Shown here one piece after another: positions 45,949 to 60,946 of a stretch of DNA of 64,000 nucleotides (its first letter is position 1; every line of letters starts with the position of its first letter). The notes below the pieces were generated by a model, which was given only the letters and a program-made list of their open reading frames with translations, did no database searches and had not been told where the DNA came from. The DNA comes from Galbula dea. Lineage: Eukaryota; Chordata; Aves; Piciformes; Galbulidae. The DNA lies in assembly GCA_013399015.1 (NCBI GenBank), contig VWZX01008616.1:1-64000 (forward strand). Direction: 5' to 3'. The position numbers and the translations under genes are program-made.

Positions 45949-48900
45949 CAGAAAGTGGAAGTGTTGAACCACACAGAGCAATGTCTAGTGAAGGTGCAAA
46001 GTAATTAAAGCCCAGTCTCTGCTTCTGGAACTCACCCGATGTCAGTCCCTGTGTTTAGTGCTCAGTTTGCACAAGTACCTCCTCTTACCACCTTGTTTTC
46101 AAGCTCTGCCATCCAAATCTCTTTAAATCTAGGCATGTTGAGCAAAACCAGGCATCTATTCTCTAAAAGATCAGGAAGTGTAGGATGGACCTGTGGGCCT
46201 TAAAGTATGATTACAAAAAAACCAAACTAGAAAGCTAAAGAGGGCTAGACACTCCTCAAACAGTTAAAAGCAGTATTTTCAAATGCACCTTAGGGATTCT
46301 AGCTCCTGCTGACTTGTCCAGGACTTTAGCTTCCAACTCCTCCTCTTGCTTTTGAAAAGGTTCAGAAGAAAGGAGGGGGGGGAAAAAAGAGCTGGTAGGC
46401 TCAGGAGGTGACTGCAATTCCTGCCCTTGAAAGGCACCAGTGTATGGTTCTTCCTGCAGATGGTTACTATGCTTGTCACAGCACTTAGCCCAGGGATTAG
46501 GAGCACCAAGCAAGACGACAACTCCTCCAAACAGTTGCCCTTTGTCAGAAAGGAAAACATTTGTGGGTCCAGCTTGGCAGGAGGCAGGAGGACTGCTGGC
46601 GCCAGGCACCGCGGCCGGGCCAAGGACAGGGTCACACGCACTGGGGACGGGAGGTTGCTCACTGCAAGCTTGGGGAGCTAGACTCACACAGCAAGGTTTG
46701 CCACGGCTGGAGGCCCACAAAAACTCCTGGAGAGGACCCTGGAGACATGGGGAAGCTCTTGGACAAGCTGTGTTAGTTCCCTGAGCCCTGCTGTTAGCAC
46801 CTGCAAGGATGCCAAAACTTGTTGAAACAAGCACTTCCTTGGCATGAAACAGAAGGCTGGTGGGGAGAAGCAGGGAAAGGTTGGTGGAGTTTTGAAGCAA
46901 AACTGGAAGTTATCAGACATGAAGCAAGGCCAGAAAGATGCTGTAGTAGCTACCTAGCTATCTCCTCTTTGGTTTACTTTGTCAGGAGCTATTAAAGAAG
47001 CCCAAAAGTTGAGGTATTTGACATTACAGCTGACATGAATAAAAAACTCTGCAGAGACAAAAAGACACAGACAAAGCAGCTGTGCTTCTCCAGCTGCCTA
47101 GGGCTGGACTCTGCTAGGAAGTCTCTCATTAAAGCTCCTATTTACCCTACAGTTAATGAGAATATATTCTACTTCTCTGCAAGTTTGGGAAAAAAAAGCT
47201 GCTTGACACATTGGGATTTTAGACATTGATTTGAGGTCAGTCAGCCAAAGGGAAGCCAAAACTTCAATCCTAACAAAAAACCTCCCCTGCAACTGCAGGG
47301 TGTTAGTAACACTGTGTACTGTTTGTAACTTCAGAGTGAAAATACAGCCTATGACTTTGGCTAACACATGTCTACCAAGTCTTACAAATAGCCAGGGGAG
47401 CTTGTAATGCTGCTGTCTCAATGCATGTGTCACTTACAAAACACTTCTCAGCTCCTGCAGGCTAACACCAATCAAACAGTAACCCTAGTTTAAATTCCAC
47501 TGGAGAAATTCTCCAAAAGAAATGTTCCTGCTTTTTTTTTTCCCCCCTAGAGGGATGAAAAAGTTGGTGCTGCTTTTCTTTCTCATGAAAAGAAATTTCT
47601 GCTTCCAGTAAGCTGAAAGGCAATGGCATGCTTGCAAGAGTGGCAGAACTGAATCAAATTTTGCTCTGATCCATGTAAACTGTCCTGAGGCTTAGATATA
47701 TTTTATATAGGTTCCTGGACATGAAGAAGAGACACAGAAAGCGTGTCAAAGGAAGGGAATTTAGTTTTGCATCTCTCCCCTACTCAAACTAGAAGCAAAA
47801 GCACACTTGCTCCATTTCATCTCAACCAAGTGGCTGAAATTCTCCCTAGCACTGCTCAGCCTTTCTATGCTCCTCCAAAGCTGTATTTTAAAGATACTAA
47901 CAAAGCATGGAAGATTGCACAGCCCCTTCCACAGTCCTCGAGTCTGGGTGCAGAACACTCTCAAGGCTGCAAAGTCTCCCTGACTTCAATGGAGTTTGGA
48001 TGAGGGGTTTAAAATGTCAATATTTTGTATTAAGGTCCCTTGGTAAACTATTGAGTGACAATGGATTTTGATAACCATGGTGAAGTCTGGACCAAATTTA
48101 ACTGAACACATTCATCTCAAACTCATTTTGCTCCAGACATGAGCCAAGCTGCAGCACATCCACAGAAGCCACCATAGCTGGGCAGTCAAAGCCTCTGCTG
48201 GATTCAAGCACTTCAGAATAACACTAGGAAAACCTGAGCTAATTCATTTCAATAACCCTTCTGAGAATGCTGACTCTTGATCTGAAACATTACACCTCCT
48301 GAGCCACATCAGCTACCTAAGAAAGGCAGAAAACAGAGACACAAGCACATCTGCAAGAACACACACTTGAAACTGTCTGCAGAATGATCCTGAGCTGCAG
48401 TATCCTGAGCAGTGCCCAAAACCCACTCGATGGAATGACACTATTTCTGAGACAAATTCCATTACTTTAAGAGATGCCATTTTTGGGGGGGGGAGGAATG
48501 GAAAGTATTTGACAATGGCTAACAGATAGTTAAGCTTACTGTAGCCTGCTGGAAAGTTTCTGGATGAGGTCCGCTTCTCTCCTTTTGAAACTGAACGGGA
48601 CAATGTGATTACTACCCAGGGTTGCTTGGGTGTCACTTCAGCCAGGAAAGGGAATGAAAATGACAGGAAAACATGGTGCTGTTATCACATGACACAATAA
48701 CACAATGCTCAGCTAGGCACACCCCTACTGAGTGTTTAGTGTAAGAAATTCATGAGATCTATGTTTTGCTCCCAAATTTCACCTAAACAACCTCCCCTCT
48801 TTGGGAGCCATGCAGCACCTTATGATTTGAGCTGTATTTGAACATAAGCAATCATAAGCAATTTATTTTCTTACAGCAATGGCAATTATTATTTCAAACT

Positions 48901-49042
48901 GCATCACTGCTGTGATCAGACATACAAATAATTGCATTCAACTTCCTAACCCTGTAGCTGTATGGCAGTGACATGATGTCTCCTTGAGGCACAGTGACCA
49001 TCACTGCTCTGCTTTTCTTGTGGTCTCTAAAGCAGAACTTAC

Positions 49043-49064
49043 TAAAAAAATATATATTTTTTTA
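49043..49064 (+). repeat. Perfect 22-base AT palindrome
   Basis: T, seven A, TATATA, seven T, A reads the same on both strands. An AATAAA on the plus strand overlaps its right end (49064-49069). It is probably simple AT-rich sequence. Confidence 0.85.
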
Positions 49065-52000
49065 ATAAATCTAGCTTCCATCCTGAATCCACCAATCTAG
49101 GACTGGTGGTCTCTCCCTGCTGGGCTTCTCATTCCTCTTACCCTCTCTCTGAATGAATGTTTGTATGACTTAGCTACATCCTTTCTCATTACCTCCAGAG
49201 CTATGCAATGAGCAGATAAATGAAGGTTAATCATCACTCTGTTATGAGACTGCTCAAAGGAACAAAAAACAGGTTCTGGATCTCCAAGTCCCTCCAGCTG
49301 TGCAGCTCTGGGCATCTCCTTTCACAACACAAGGAGCTGGTATCTCAGAATGGTTCAAGCAGCTCAGCCAAGATGGGCTCCTGCTGAGCACCCTGTGGAG
49401 GGCACAGGGAAACAAGCTCTCAGGTTCTTGTCCAAGCAACCAAACAGTCAGCAATGCCAACCTGGGCTTCTGCTCAGCTCCTTCTTGGAAATACTTGAAG
49501 GAGGTAGACAATGAGCTCTGCAGGTTCAACTACAAGAAACATTTTTGTTCCAACAACTCTATCAAGGGAATTTTCTCACTGAAACTTCTGTATGTCATAA
49601 AATTTCAACCCTAGTCCAGAAAAGCTAAAGCTCTCCAACTTCTCCTTTGGAACTTACTTTCTTTTGGGGATGAAGGGAGGGAAAAAAACAACAACTTTGG
49701 GCTGTATCACAGTCTGAAATAACCTGAAATTCAGTGCCAAGAATGTACCTGGCAGTATTTTGCTTTCTGTGGCAGATAAAGACAGATGGGAGACAAAGAA
49801 ATCACCTAACTGCAAGCCAGAGATTGCTGTTCCAGAGAGATACAATCATCCTAAATGTGGTGACCAAGAGAGAGCTCAAAACAAGACAAAGTAAACTGAG
49901 TATGACTTGCACTTTTTAAGTGCCCCTTCTCCAAGATGTTAAGATTCCTACAGGCCAGTGAAAGCAACTGCCTGCTGAAGGTCTCCACACTCCATAGTCC
50001 AGTAGGGCAGAGAGATTTTAAATGCTGGTCTCCTCCGAGATGGTAATGTGGAGCACAGTTCTCTCTACTGACTCTCAGAAGCCAAGAGGTGATTTTCTGG
50101 AAGCTCTGTAAAGAAGCTTACAGAAAATTAAGGATGCTGGAAAGGAGTCAGGCTAATGGTCCCAGAGAATCACCTTTCCCATGTTTCACTGGTATGGAAA
50201 CCCACCAAGAACATCAGAGAGACAAAATAAACCCAGCTGGTTAACAGAGAAGCCTCAGCACTCCTCTGAGGACAATTGCCTTCACTCTGCTGCAGCAAGA
50301 GATACTTGAAACAGTCACTTCCAACTGATCCACACTTGTCTCTGCAAAGACATCTCTTATGTTGGGCACAAAGGACCAATTACTTATCCAGATTTACTCC
50401 AAGCATATTCTACAATGGAGGGAATTAAAAGAGGCATAAAGAGAAGACCAGACTTAGGGTTGCCACAATCCACTGCAGACCAGCTTGGCCAGCTGCTCTT
50501 TCTTTTCCATGCTTTCCCCAAATGGAGAGACCTTCACCATAGGAGGCAAGAACAGGCACCTGAATCTCCAAGATGATGCCTGTAGTTTTCACTGACACAA
50601 TAAACCATGGCCCCAGTTAATCTAAGTCCCTTTCCTTGTGTTCCTCAAACAAGCAGAATGGCAAAACCAATTCAGCCCTTACAGGCCAACCCCCACCTTC
50701 ACCACATCCATCCAAGCCACCCCAAAATCCTCTCCATGACCAGCTGTTTCTGCTGGGTGCATCCTGTCCACTCAGACCATGTCCTCCACGGTACATCACT
50801 CAGCTATGCAAAGGACAAAAACAGTTGTTGAAGATGATCTATGGGGTCAAAGCAGTCTCTGAATCTGCAGATTTTCCTCTCTTTATTCTCCATTTCTTGA
50901 TGTGCACACAAGAGAAAAGGGATGATTGAGTCCTTCAGTTTGAAGCCACAAGGCAGAAGAGCTGAATCACTTCTCTGCAGCCAGGGTAAAATGCAAGGTA
51001 TTTTACTATCAGGTGGTGATTAATGTCTGAAGAGATAAAGGATGGACTCCTGCTCTGATGAAATGTGCTGTGATCCTGAGGATGAAGAACAGCAAAGAGC
51101 AAAGTTGATTCCTGCAGCTAGCAATGGCAGTGGTTATGGAGGTTTCCTGCAGGAATGTGGTTTGCAAGGTCCATATCTGGAAACACAGGGTTTGAGTCCA
51201 ACTCAAACCAGAGATATCAATAGTGTTGATCCACATATAAAATCCTTTCTGACATTTCTCTGTGTCACACAACCAGAAAAAATATATGTCTGTGCCTGAT
51301 TCTCTCAGATTAACTGGAGTCCAACAGTAACAGCCACTGAGGGTCAGAAACCAGACACTCCATCTGTACAATGCAGCAAACACCACTCCTACACAGGGGC
51401 ACCAAGCTCAGAGCAGTGTGTAAGCAATGGCCTACTTTGTTAATTGTCAATAATCATTAAACAACATTTATCCAAAAAACTAGCAGAGACCAACCCTGTG
51501 TGTGCACACATACAGATACATCTATGTTACAAACTTCATCCTGCTCCATCCCATTTTCCTCTCCAAACTCCAGCAGGCTTTGCATTAAGCCAGCAGTGAC
51601 TGCATTTGCCCAGGAAGGAGGGAACATGTGGATATAGGCTTGCTTCAGCCATCTTCCAGGATGCTGGTTCCTAAGACATACAGCTTGGGACACCTATTGT
51701 CCCAGTTGACTACAGATTGATCCCCAGCTCAGAGAGCCAGACTGATGGGTCTAGAGGAAAAGAAGCTAAAGGAGAAAGGCCAAGAGGGCAGTCCATGCTT
51801 TCAGATGTTATTATGAAGATGAGCCACAGCATCTTCTGCTCCCTGAATAAATTTTACCTGAAATGAGCCTCATCTGATATGTTTTCAGAACGTGCCTTAC
51901 AAACTGGTGAGTTCAGAGATGGGGATGCTCCACTGCCCCTCTCAGGCAGGACTGCAGCCATGTGCACAGCACAAAGGATCCCTGGGGTACCTTGGGACAC

Positions 52001-55000
52001 AGATAACACAAGGATGCCACAGGGTATGTTTGATCAAAAAGCTCAAGTCCCAAAGGGTGCTCTCAAAGCTGGAAGGAGGAAGGGAGAAATGTTGGCAAAT
52101 CCCAGTTCCCAAATGGAAATCTGGAGCTCGCTTCTTTATCTGCATTCAACAGTAGCTAATCATTATGAGGCCATGTGAAGGCTCAGAGATGGCAATGGAT
52201 CACACCACCTTCTCTGTGAAGTATGAAATAGGAGTTTTACAAACAGCTCACAGCATTTACCAGATAAAATGGTAAAGCACAGGCACAACAATCTTAAAGT
52301 ACTCTGACAAACACACTGCCAGATTCAAATGTTACTGAAAAGGCCACCCAGAGTGGAGCTGTGGTCTCCCACTTTTTCTCCAACCCTCCAGAGAAGATTT
52401 GGGTATTTTGGTGTCCTGAATGCTTTTAGCATCTCCCCTCATCAAGATTTACAAGCAGTTTGTACAAAGCATGTACACTGCTGTCCTTGCTAGGGGATGC
52501 AGACAAAATCATGCTGCTTATCACCACAGTAAGAAGGGAACAGAAGAGCTGAACCAACTCTGAAACTACTTGACCTACTTTCACTTCTCCTAAATGAGCA
52601 CTGCAGTAGTTACATCTTTGTGTGAATCATGCAGAGTGCCAGGTCCAGATGTGTGCCTCCTGATGTGTGAAGAGGGCTGCAGCTCAGGAACGCCTGGGGT
52701 CTACTGAACACAACCACCACAGCCCTGCTCCTGCCAGCACTGCCTCCCAGCCAGCAGCAGAACTCATTAAAACCAAAATTCTTCAGCCACAGCAAACCCT
52801 CTGCAGCCCGAAACCTTGAACTGCTCTCAAACAAAAGCAGCACCAGCCCCATCTCAAACACAGCAAGGAAACCAGAAAACATTTCCAACTCCAAAATGGT
52901 CAGGATGACAGATGTTTCTCAAACTCTCTTCCTCATTAGAGCACACAACTTATCCCAAAAGCATTGACCTTGTAGCTCAGGCTTAGAAACCCCAGCTTTT
53001 TAAGCCAAGCTGATTAAGCAAGAAACAGCCACTTCCTGGCTCTCCTCCAGGCTCTGAAGCATGACAGAGACCTCCTGAAGCTTGGTCCTGAGCAGGCTGC
53101 AGGCACCTGGCTTTTACCATACAGTCAATGATGGTGACTTATGTGTCTCAGGAAATAATCTGGCCAGCCACTGGTCACCCATGAAGCCACACTACTAGAT
53201 ACAGGGGTAGGCAGCATATCTCACTAAAAGCCAGGCACTAGAAGGAAAGTCTACAGGATCCTTCTGTCTAAGGGAGTCATCACCCAGCTCTGCTCTTCTA
53301 CACAGCCTCTGTGTCACAGCATGCAGCCATATCGATGCAGACAGGACAGCAAATGAAGCCAGGTTCACTTTGAAATCAACATCTCCACCTCACTGCTCTA
53401 CCTGCTCAGTTTCCAGTGAACCAGAATGCTTCCCCTCACTCCATACAGCACCAACCTGGCAGAAAAAACACAGCAGTCAACTCTAAACTCTTGCTCTTCA
53501 GAGATTCTCCTCAGGCACCAACTCAGTGTCCTTGGAGGAGGAAAACCACAGACAGCATCACTAAAAACATCTTCACAGGCAACAAAGGATAGTAGCTGTG
53601 CCTCCTGCCTCCACCTCAGCCCACCTTCCCTCACCCAATGTGTTGAAAATAGGGCTGAGGAGAGGCACGAGTGTCAGACATCACACTTGCATTAGGAAAT
53701 GCTGCACATTCAAGCCTCAGTGTGTCTTAGACACCTGTGTGCCAACTGCCAGTGGCTGGGAGTGACTAACAGCCCTGTTCCTGCACATGCAGAACCCTCC
53801 TGCCTCCCCTGCCCCCAGATAACCCCTGCTGCCACCACAGGCTCTTCCTCCCCTCCCACCACCCAGGCTGCTGTCCCCCCCCTGGGCAGGACAGGCCACA
53901 TCTTGGTGCTCTGGAAGTTAACTGCCACTCTCAGCATCTTTTTACAGCCTCTTCCCTACCATGGAGGGACCAGGCCTCCCTTACACACCACAGAGCACAC
54001 CAAGAGGGTCATGGCTGCAAGCTCAAGGTGCTGCTCCCAAGTGAGCAGTTCTGACCATGGCTGCATGCACACAAGAGCCAGGACCACAGCTCTTAACTGC
54101 ACTGGTGATGGGAGAGAGAACACAGAGCTAACCTGTGGCCACAGATTATCAGAAGATCCCTGCTGAAGTCTCTACTCTGCAACAAGCTTCTGGTCTTATC
54201 TTTACCTCTTCCACACTATAGGAAGCCCCAGCTTCCCATCCACAAAGTGTGGAACACAGAGTTTTGTGCAACCATTCAGGTTTGCAAAGCTAAATCACTC
54301 AGCCCATGTGAAGCACTCAGAACCCACAGGAGCTAGATTAGTATACACCATTGGTTGCATTTGATTTAGACACCCAAAGGGAAGTGATTAGGTTTCCAGC
54401 AGTTCTGAAGAGCCCAGGTCCCAGCAGCATGGCAGGAAGCCAAGTGCTCAGCTCAGCACCTTGGAAAAAAATCTATGTCAATTAGCTTAACAGAGATATA
54501 CAAGCTTCAAAATTTGGTTCCAGACATGGAGGGCCCAAATTCAGAAGTGGAGTGCTGAGGTATCAAAACCCTTCCAGAAAGAAAAGTCCTATGAGGGCAA
54601 TGATGCTTGAAGGGACATGAAAATTGCTAGAGAAATTTACTCTGGAAGCAGCAGATACCAAAAGCTTCTCTGCAGTAGGATTAGCACCTTAGAGAAATAC
54701 CAAAACTTAGAAAGTAAGAAAAACCAGAAGATCTTCACACAGTATGTTCAGTCCAAATCTCAACACTAACTTTGGTAGCACCCTCTCTGAAGAGGTGATC
54801 TGCTTGAAGCCTGAGGTACTGAGCATGGGTGTCTTACAAACCATATCAACCTCTTTGTCATCTAGGCCACAGAGATCACTGGCCAAATGAACCTGTACAC
54901 TTCTGGAAGAAACAGGAAGGTAAAATACAAGATAAAAATGCAATTTGTCAAGAAAGCTCCTGAAAAACATGAGTAAGAAGCATTGCTCTAACACTGAAAC

Positions 55001-58000
55001 AACAGGGGTGTTAGTATGAACAGTCAAAGCCTTGGTTTACAGGCCCACTCAAACATTTAGATGCATTTTCTGAGTCCTTGGAGGTATCTAGTTCACTTGT
55101 GCTTACTTCAAAATACAAGCAAATTTTCTGGTGATTACACTCAGATATGGCAACTTCCAGGAAATGCTGCAGAGGAGACACCAAAAAAAGAAATAGTCAG
55201 ACTTCTGCAGTGGCACCTTCTCCACTGAAACCTGTCCCTAAGCTCCAGGTATCACACCCTGCCATGGGAAGGTGTCAGAAATCAGTACTAGTAAGATCTG
55301 AAATGTCTCTGACAGAAACAGGGAGCAGACAAAAATATTTACAGGAAAACCCCCTGTAAGTAAGTGTGAACATGCCAAGTTAGGATCTTCCACTTTGGGG
55401 TTTACTATTTTTTTCACAAGTGTTAGTAACTCTCACAGGTTATTTTCTAATGAACTCAGGCAGTTGTAGGCTATGCATCAGGCCAGAAAGGATTGGAAAA
55501 GCATAAGAGGAGATTAAAAGAGAAGCAGACACTTCAGAGAGACTTTGGGACAGCCAGAAAAATCCTTTCCAGGAATAATGACAGTCCCTGAACTATACAG
55601 AAAAAAAAGGAAGCAGCAAAGTCTGAACTTCCATTTGCTTCTGAAGAATCCAACCATGAAGGTCTACTGAAACACCTGCCAACACACTCCTAGGGCATCT
55701 ATCTGGAAAGAGTGTGACTCTCCCAGGTGTCACACAAGGAGACAAGTCCACATGGGACACTTCTAGAAGCTTAAGTTACAACCAATCCATGAAGATGCTC
55801 ACACACTTATGGGGAAGCTACAGAGTCCAAAAGGCCACCAGACAGTTCAGAAGTTGGGTTTGTGAGCATTAAAAGAGGCCATTTCATTTTGTCACCTTTC
55901 CAGGTGAGACTGCAATGCTCTGGTGTTCAAGTTCTAGAGAGGTGGCACCTCTGACAGTCAAGAGACCTCCAGCCAGCAGCCACGATACTTGAGCAGCAAC
56001 ATGCTGTGCATCAGATGCTACACAATTCTTTGTGCATGCACATTTCTTAGCAGGTAGCCTGAAGTCAAGATCAAGGCATTACTGCACCAGAGGAGTACAA
56101 CTCTACCCAGAAAAGCAAAAAACTCATCTAAAGCCAACTGAAAACTTAGCTCAAGGGCTGCCAGCAATGGCCAGCACACCACAGGCAGCTGCCAGGCAAG
56201 GCTGCCATGTACAGCTAGCTATACAGTCACATCTCACCACATCATTCCTGTTTTAAGTGTTATTTGAACCTCCTTTCAGCAAAGGCCACCAGCTGCAAGT
56301 AGCTCTGTAGAGCCTACACATAGATAATTGAGTAATCTAATTTTGTTTGTGACCTAAATCCTACTTGGACACAGAACAGATGAGGTAAAAGGTGGGATGT
56401 TTTTCAGCCAGTGGGAAATAGCAAATGAAGAACAATGGGTTGGCAGTTGAAGAGCTCACCCTAACCATGACTTGAGTCCTCCAGCCTCTGCAATGTCTGC
56501 TGCAGGGAAAACAAAGTTAGCCCTTGTTCATCTGGTCAGAATCAGAAATACAGCCTGAACTCATGAGAACAGGCATGATGAACACTCTCAACAGAGAGTT
56601 CTCCACAGCCTTCACTGTTACCCAACCTGCAGAGCAGGGCAAACACACAGAGCCTTGCTGACCTGGAGCAGGTGCAAGCAGGAGAGTACATCTCCCTGGA
56701 GTGGGGCAGCAGCTGTCAGTAAAGTATATCTTCTCTAGACTTCAGTCTTTCCAGTAAGAATTTTACTCCCCAACTACTCTCTGTAATGCATATACTATCC
56801 TGCCTTTATCCTATACAGGTCACATGTAAAATTATGTATACCATGTGTGCTACATACCTTACAGCCAGGCTGGGTAGCATAGCAAACCTAGATAAACTCT
56901 TTGCACTTAGCCAGCAGATTTGGTGGTAGCAGCCATGGCTGAACCAAACAAGATGCACACCTTCCATAGCTCCCTCAGTCACATACAGCCACTGAACCAG
57001 AACAGACCTTCCTTCCAACCCTCTGTCCCACTCCCTGCTGCTCAACACATCATCCTGGGTCTCTGCCCACCTGTCCCACAGGGCCTGCACAGGAAGTGCA
57101 TCCACACTGCCTTTTAGTTGCAGTAAGGCATGTCTCAGCCCTCAACACCACCAGAAGGAGAGACCTCAAGGAGCCATACCCAAATCCTAGCAAGCAGGTA
57201 AGTACCACTAGTCTCTAATCTCATTCAAAGCCATCCTGAGTCAGTTTCCTATTTAAAGGTCACTTCAAAGCCCCTTGATTTTAACACATTCCAATTCAGC
57301 AAATATTTAGGGAAAACCCCAGCAGCACTGGAGATGTAGAGGGTTATGCCAATGACTCCAATCTGAGCAGCTGTAGCCTCTGCTCTGCTACTCTTCTCCT
57401 CACTTGGTTTCTCAGTCATCTGTGACAAAGGCAAACTCCTTCAAGACATCCCAACACAGCTGCTAGCAAATGTGCTGGGAAGGGTGATTGAGGCAGGAGT
57501 CCTGGGCAGGAGGTCAGGGTGCCATAGGCTAAGCAGGCACTGGCCAGAAGCAGCAGGACCTTGTCACTCACTGCCACTCACCCACTGTAGTCCTCACCAG
57601 CTCTCAACTCCAAGGCCACCACAGAGATGGGACAGAAAAGTCCCAACCATTCACTAGCTCCTCCTGCTTCTGCATACGACCTCACATTCTGCATGCTGCT
57701 CTATGTCCTGCCCTGGCATCCTCCTCCTGCACTCCCTACAGCACACTCAACACATCCTGGAGGGATGAGACCTAAACCATAAGTCATGGCTCAAAACCAC
57801 CACAGATTGGACAGAAAAGACAAGGAGGGGCAGAAAAAAGATTTGGGAACCCATCTCTCAACTTTCTATATTCAGTAGTGCTTAATCTATGCTCTCTCCC
57901 TCCAGAAAATGTACTCCAGGGCACAGCCTGGACATTAACAAAAACCCCTACCCATGAGGGTAGCAAAGCCCTGGGAACAGCCTGCAGGCAGGAGCACAGC

Positions 58001-60946
58001 AGGCATTCTGTGCCACGAGATGTAAGGCAACTGGGAAGTACTGCTCAGAGTCTTCATAACACCACATTTCACAACTGAGAGTCCACAGCCTTTGAAATCA
58101 TTCCTCAAGATAGTATCCCATTAAAACCAAGGGTCTGGCATGAATGGAGTCACAGGAAACACACACAGGCCACCTGGGAATAAGCTCCCCACGGAAACTA
58201 CACTGAGTCCCCTCCAGCCCACATGAGTATCACCCGTGCTCCCTGGAGCTGAACTTCAACCCTGGCTTAGAACAATTCCCAAAATGGTTTCCTCCACACT
58301 CAACTTCTTTTCCAACACTCTTGATATCTCTCAGACTGAGAAACAAACCCGAGCTCACACCTTGCTGGAGTACGTGGGGCCCAGACCCATTTTACCAGGG
58401 TATGGAGCCTCAGCTCTGAGAAGGAGCATGGCTACAGCCAACAACCTGAGATTTCCTAGGCCACCTCCAGCAAGTGCCTTCCCTCCTCAGCAGCAGTGTC
58501 TTTGCTCCAGTGATGCAGTTTACACAGAGGTTTCCTCCCTCCTGACACACACACAGGCACAAGGAGCCCCATTCGCTCCTTTGCTTTCTGTCTATGTAGT
58601 AAGAAACCACACTCTTACCTGAGCATCCACCAATCCAGCTTGATCAGTTCCCCAACTAAAACCTGTTAATCAAGCAAAATATAGCTAATAGGCAATTGAC
58701 ATCTCATGGCAGCTGCAGGTCACTGCTGACTGCTCCTGTTGTGCTCCAGCCAGAGCTTGGTGCAGGCAACACACATTTGATGAGGGGACCCTCTGCCCTC
58801 CTGGAGGCAGGAGCAACCAGACACCTCTGGATCAGTGGATCTAAGTCACAGAAACCCAAATTTCATGTGAGAAATTGACCCCTCTGTATCTTCAGATCCA
58901 CCCATCTGGACCAACAGGGTCTGCAGAGGGAAATCTCCAGCAGCTTCAAGTCAATACTCATCTCAAGAGGGCACCAAGGCCACTCTGCTCCATCTGGCTG
59001 AGGAAGAGAAGCCACTCAGCGAACAGAAACACACCTTGCACTGGGTACATGCCTGGGCCAGGAGGTCTGGAATATCCAATTCAAATCTGCAGTCTAGACA
59101 ACAGAGGAAAAAACATTCCAGCCACTGTGGGAAGCAAGTGGGAGATGGAGACACATCACCACACCACACCAGCTGGGAGACCAACACTCAGGAGAAGCGT
59201 GCAACCAGACGTGGCCGTTGCGTTTGAGGAACAGCAGCCACCACTGACAACACAAAGGACATGAGGATGAGTTAGCTCTATCCAAGCTTAGTCAGCCTCA
59301 ACACAGAGAAAGCAATCCAACCAACAGCAGCCACCTCTTCCAACAGAAATGGCTATTACAGCTTGTAGCCTCTCAAGAAAGCTTTAGCACAGGCACACCA
59401 TTCTCATGTTTGACATTTGAACAGCTGTCATAACCAACCCAAACCACTTCCATGCTCTCAGAACCAGTTAACAACATCATTGAGCAGCTCAGGATCCAAA
59501 CCCTGTCAATAACAACTCTAACTCCCATACAGACAGAGCCATATCTTCTTAATGGACAATGCTGACAGTGACTTGCACAAACATGAAACTTCAGATGTCA
59601 CTAACAATGAAAGCTCTTCCATGCTAGACAGGAGCCATTGTGAATTCCAGTGAATCCAAGACAGAAATCTGTGCAGATGAACACAGAAAAGTCAAATCCC
59701 TATAGATGGTCAATGCTAGGAACTCACTAGCTGAGAGCAAGTTCTTTATTTAATTGACTATGGAGGTTTAAGAGAGGGAAGAGCCCCAGATGGGGTTCTA
59801 CAGAAACTTGTTACAAGGATCTGATGATGTGATGAGTCACAAAAAGTGAACAGAGTAAGAATATTCTACTTCAGAGAGGAAAAGAGAGAGAAGAAAGGAT
59901 GACTTGCTGGAAAGGTTACTTTGGATGGTAAGAAGAATCATCTAAATATAATTTCTGGAGGTTGTAATTACTGTTGATAATTCATCAGAAGCATGTTTCT
60001 AACTCAAAGGCTTGCTTGAAAATCTCCAGCATAAAGAAGCGACCAGAAACAGGAACAGACCCCAGAGGGTACACCCTGGGGAAGCAGAAGGCACTGAGTT
60101 CAAGGAGAGAGGCAGCAACATGCAGAGCCAAGCAGAAGCAGCCTGTGAGGAAGGAGACCCCAGAGAGCCCAGGCAGTGGGGGAAGCTGAAGGGGCAGTTT
60201 CTGAGACTTGCCACTGACAAAACTCGAGACCTGCTGGGGAACTTCAAGAGGAAAAATTTGGGACATCTTTGCATGCCAGCTGCATTCTGCCACACCTCCA
60301 GGCTGTGGGTGCATCACTCATCCATCTAGATTGGTGGATCTGAGGATACAAAGCTCATGTTTTCTGGGGTGATCTACTGCTGTCATTGACTAGCTCTGTG
60401 CCACACCTGCATTCAAACTCTGGAGAGGGATGCCCTGTAGCTAGCTGTCTAGATTCAGGGAGAGCTAATCACTGTGTTAACTCCCTGCCATCTCCATGCT
60501 GGTGGAATGTTAATCCTCAAACCTTTGTTTATTTTGGTACTGAAAGAAAAAATAAAAATCTATCACAGTTATGTTTTTCACAAGCAATACAGAAACAAGA
60601 ACTTCCCTCTAATGAACAGGTAATAAACACTGAATAAAGAGACAGGAAAATGACAGTGAATAGGTCTGGAAATCATTTATAGGTATATCTTGCTACAATT
60701 TATCTCATTTTAATCATGTCTGGAAGGCAGTAGCTCCAGGGTAAACCAGAAAGATCCCAAATAGAACCTTTTTTCTTTTAACTCTGGAAAAGAAAAGAAT
60801 AACATCTTCTACAGTGACTGAAACCTGACAGATCTGAACAGCCCAGGAACAACTGCAGGAATCAAAGTGCATTGAAAACAACACTGCCTGTCAGCTCAAT
60901 AACTGTAAAGCTGTTCCACTAATTGTGCCTTTGGTTTTATACTCAC

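Larger units (their letters stand above)
42707..60946 (-). other. MAP2K4: MAP2K4 intron 2 (18,240 bases)
   Basis: The largest complete intron here. Donor gtgagt, acceptor ttttgacag. No CR1 or other transposon was recognised. Small features: a purine-rich tract (44512-44586), a 21-base-period duplication (45911-45948), a CpG-containing patch inside a 214-codon open frame (46256-46900), and a 22-base AT palindrome (49043-49064). Nothing else was supported. Confidence 0.85.
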
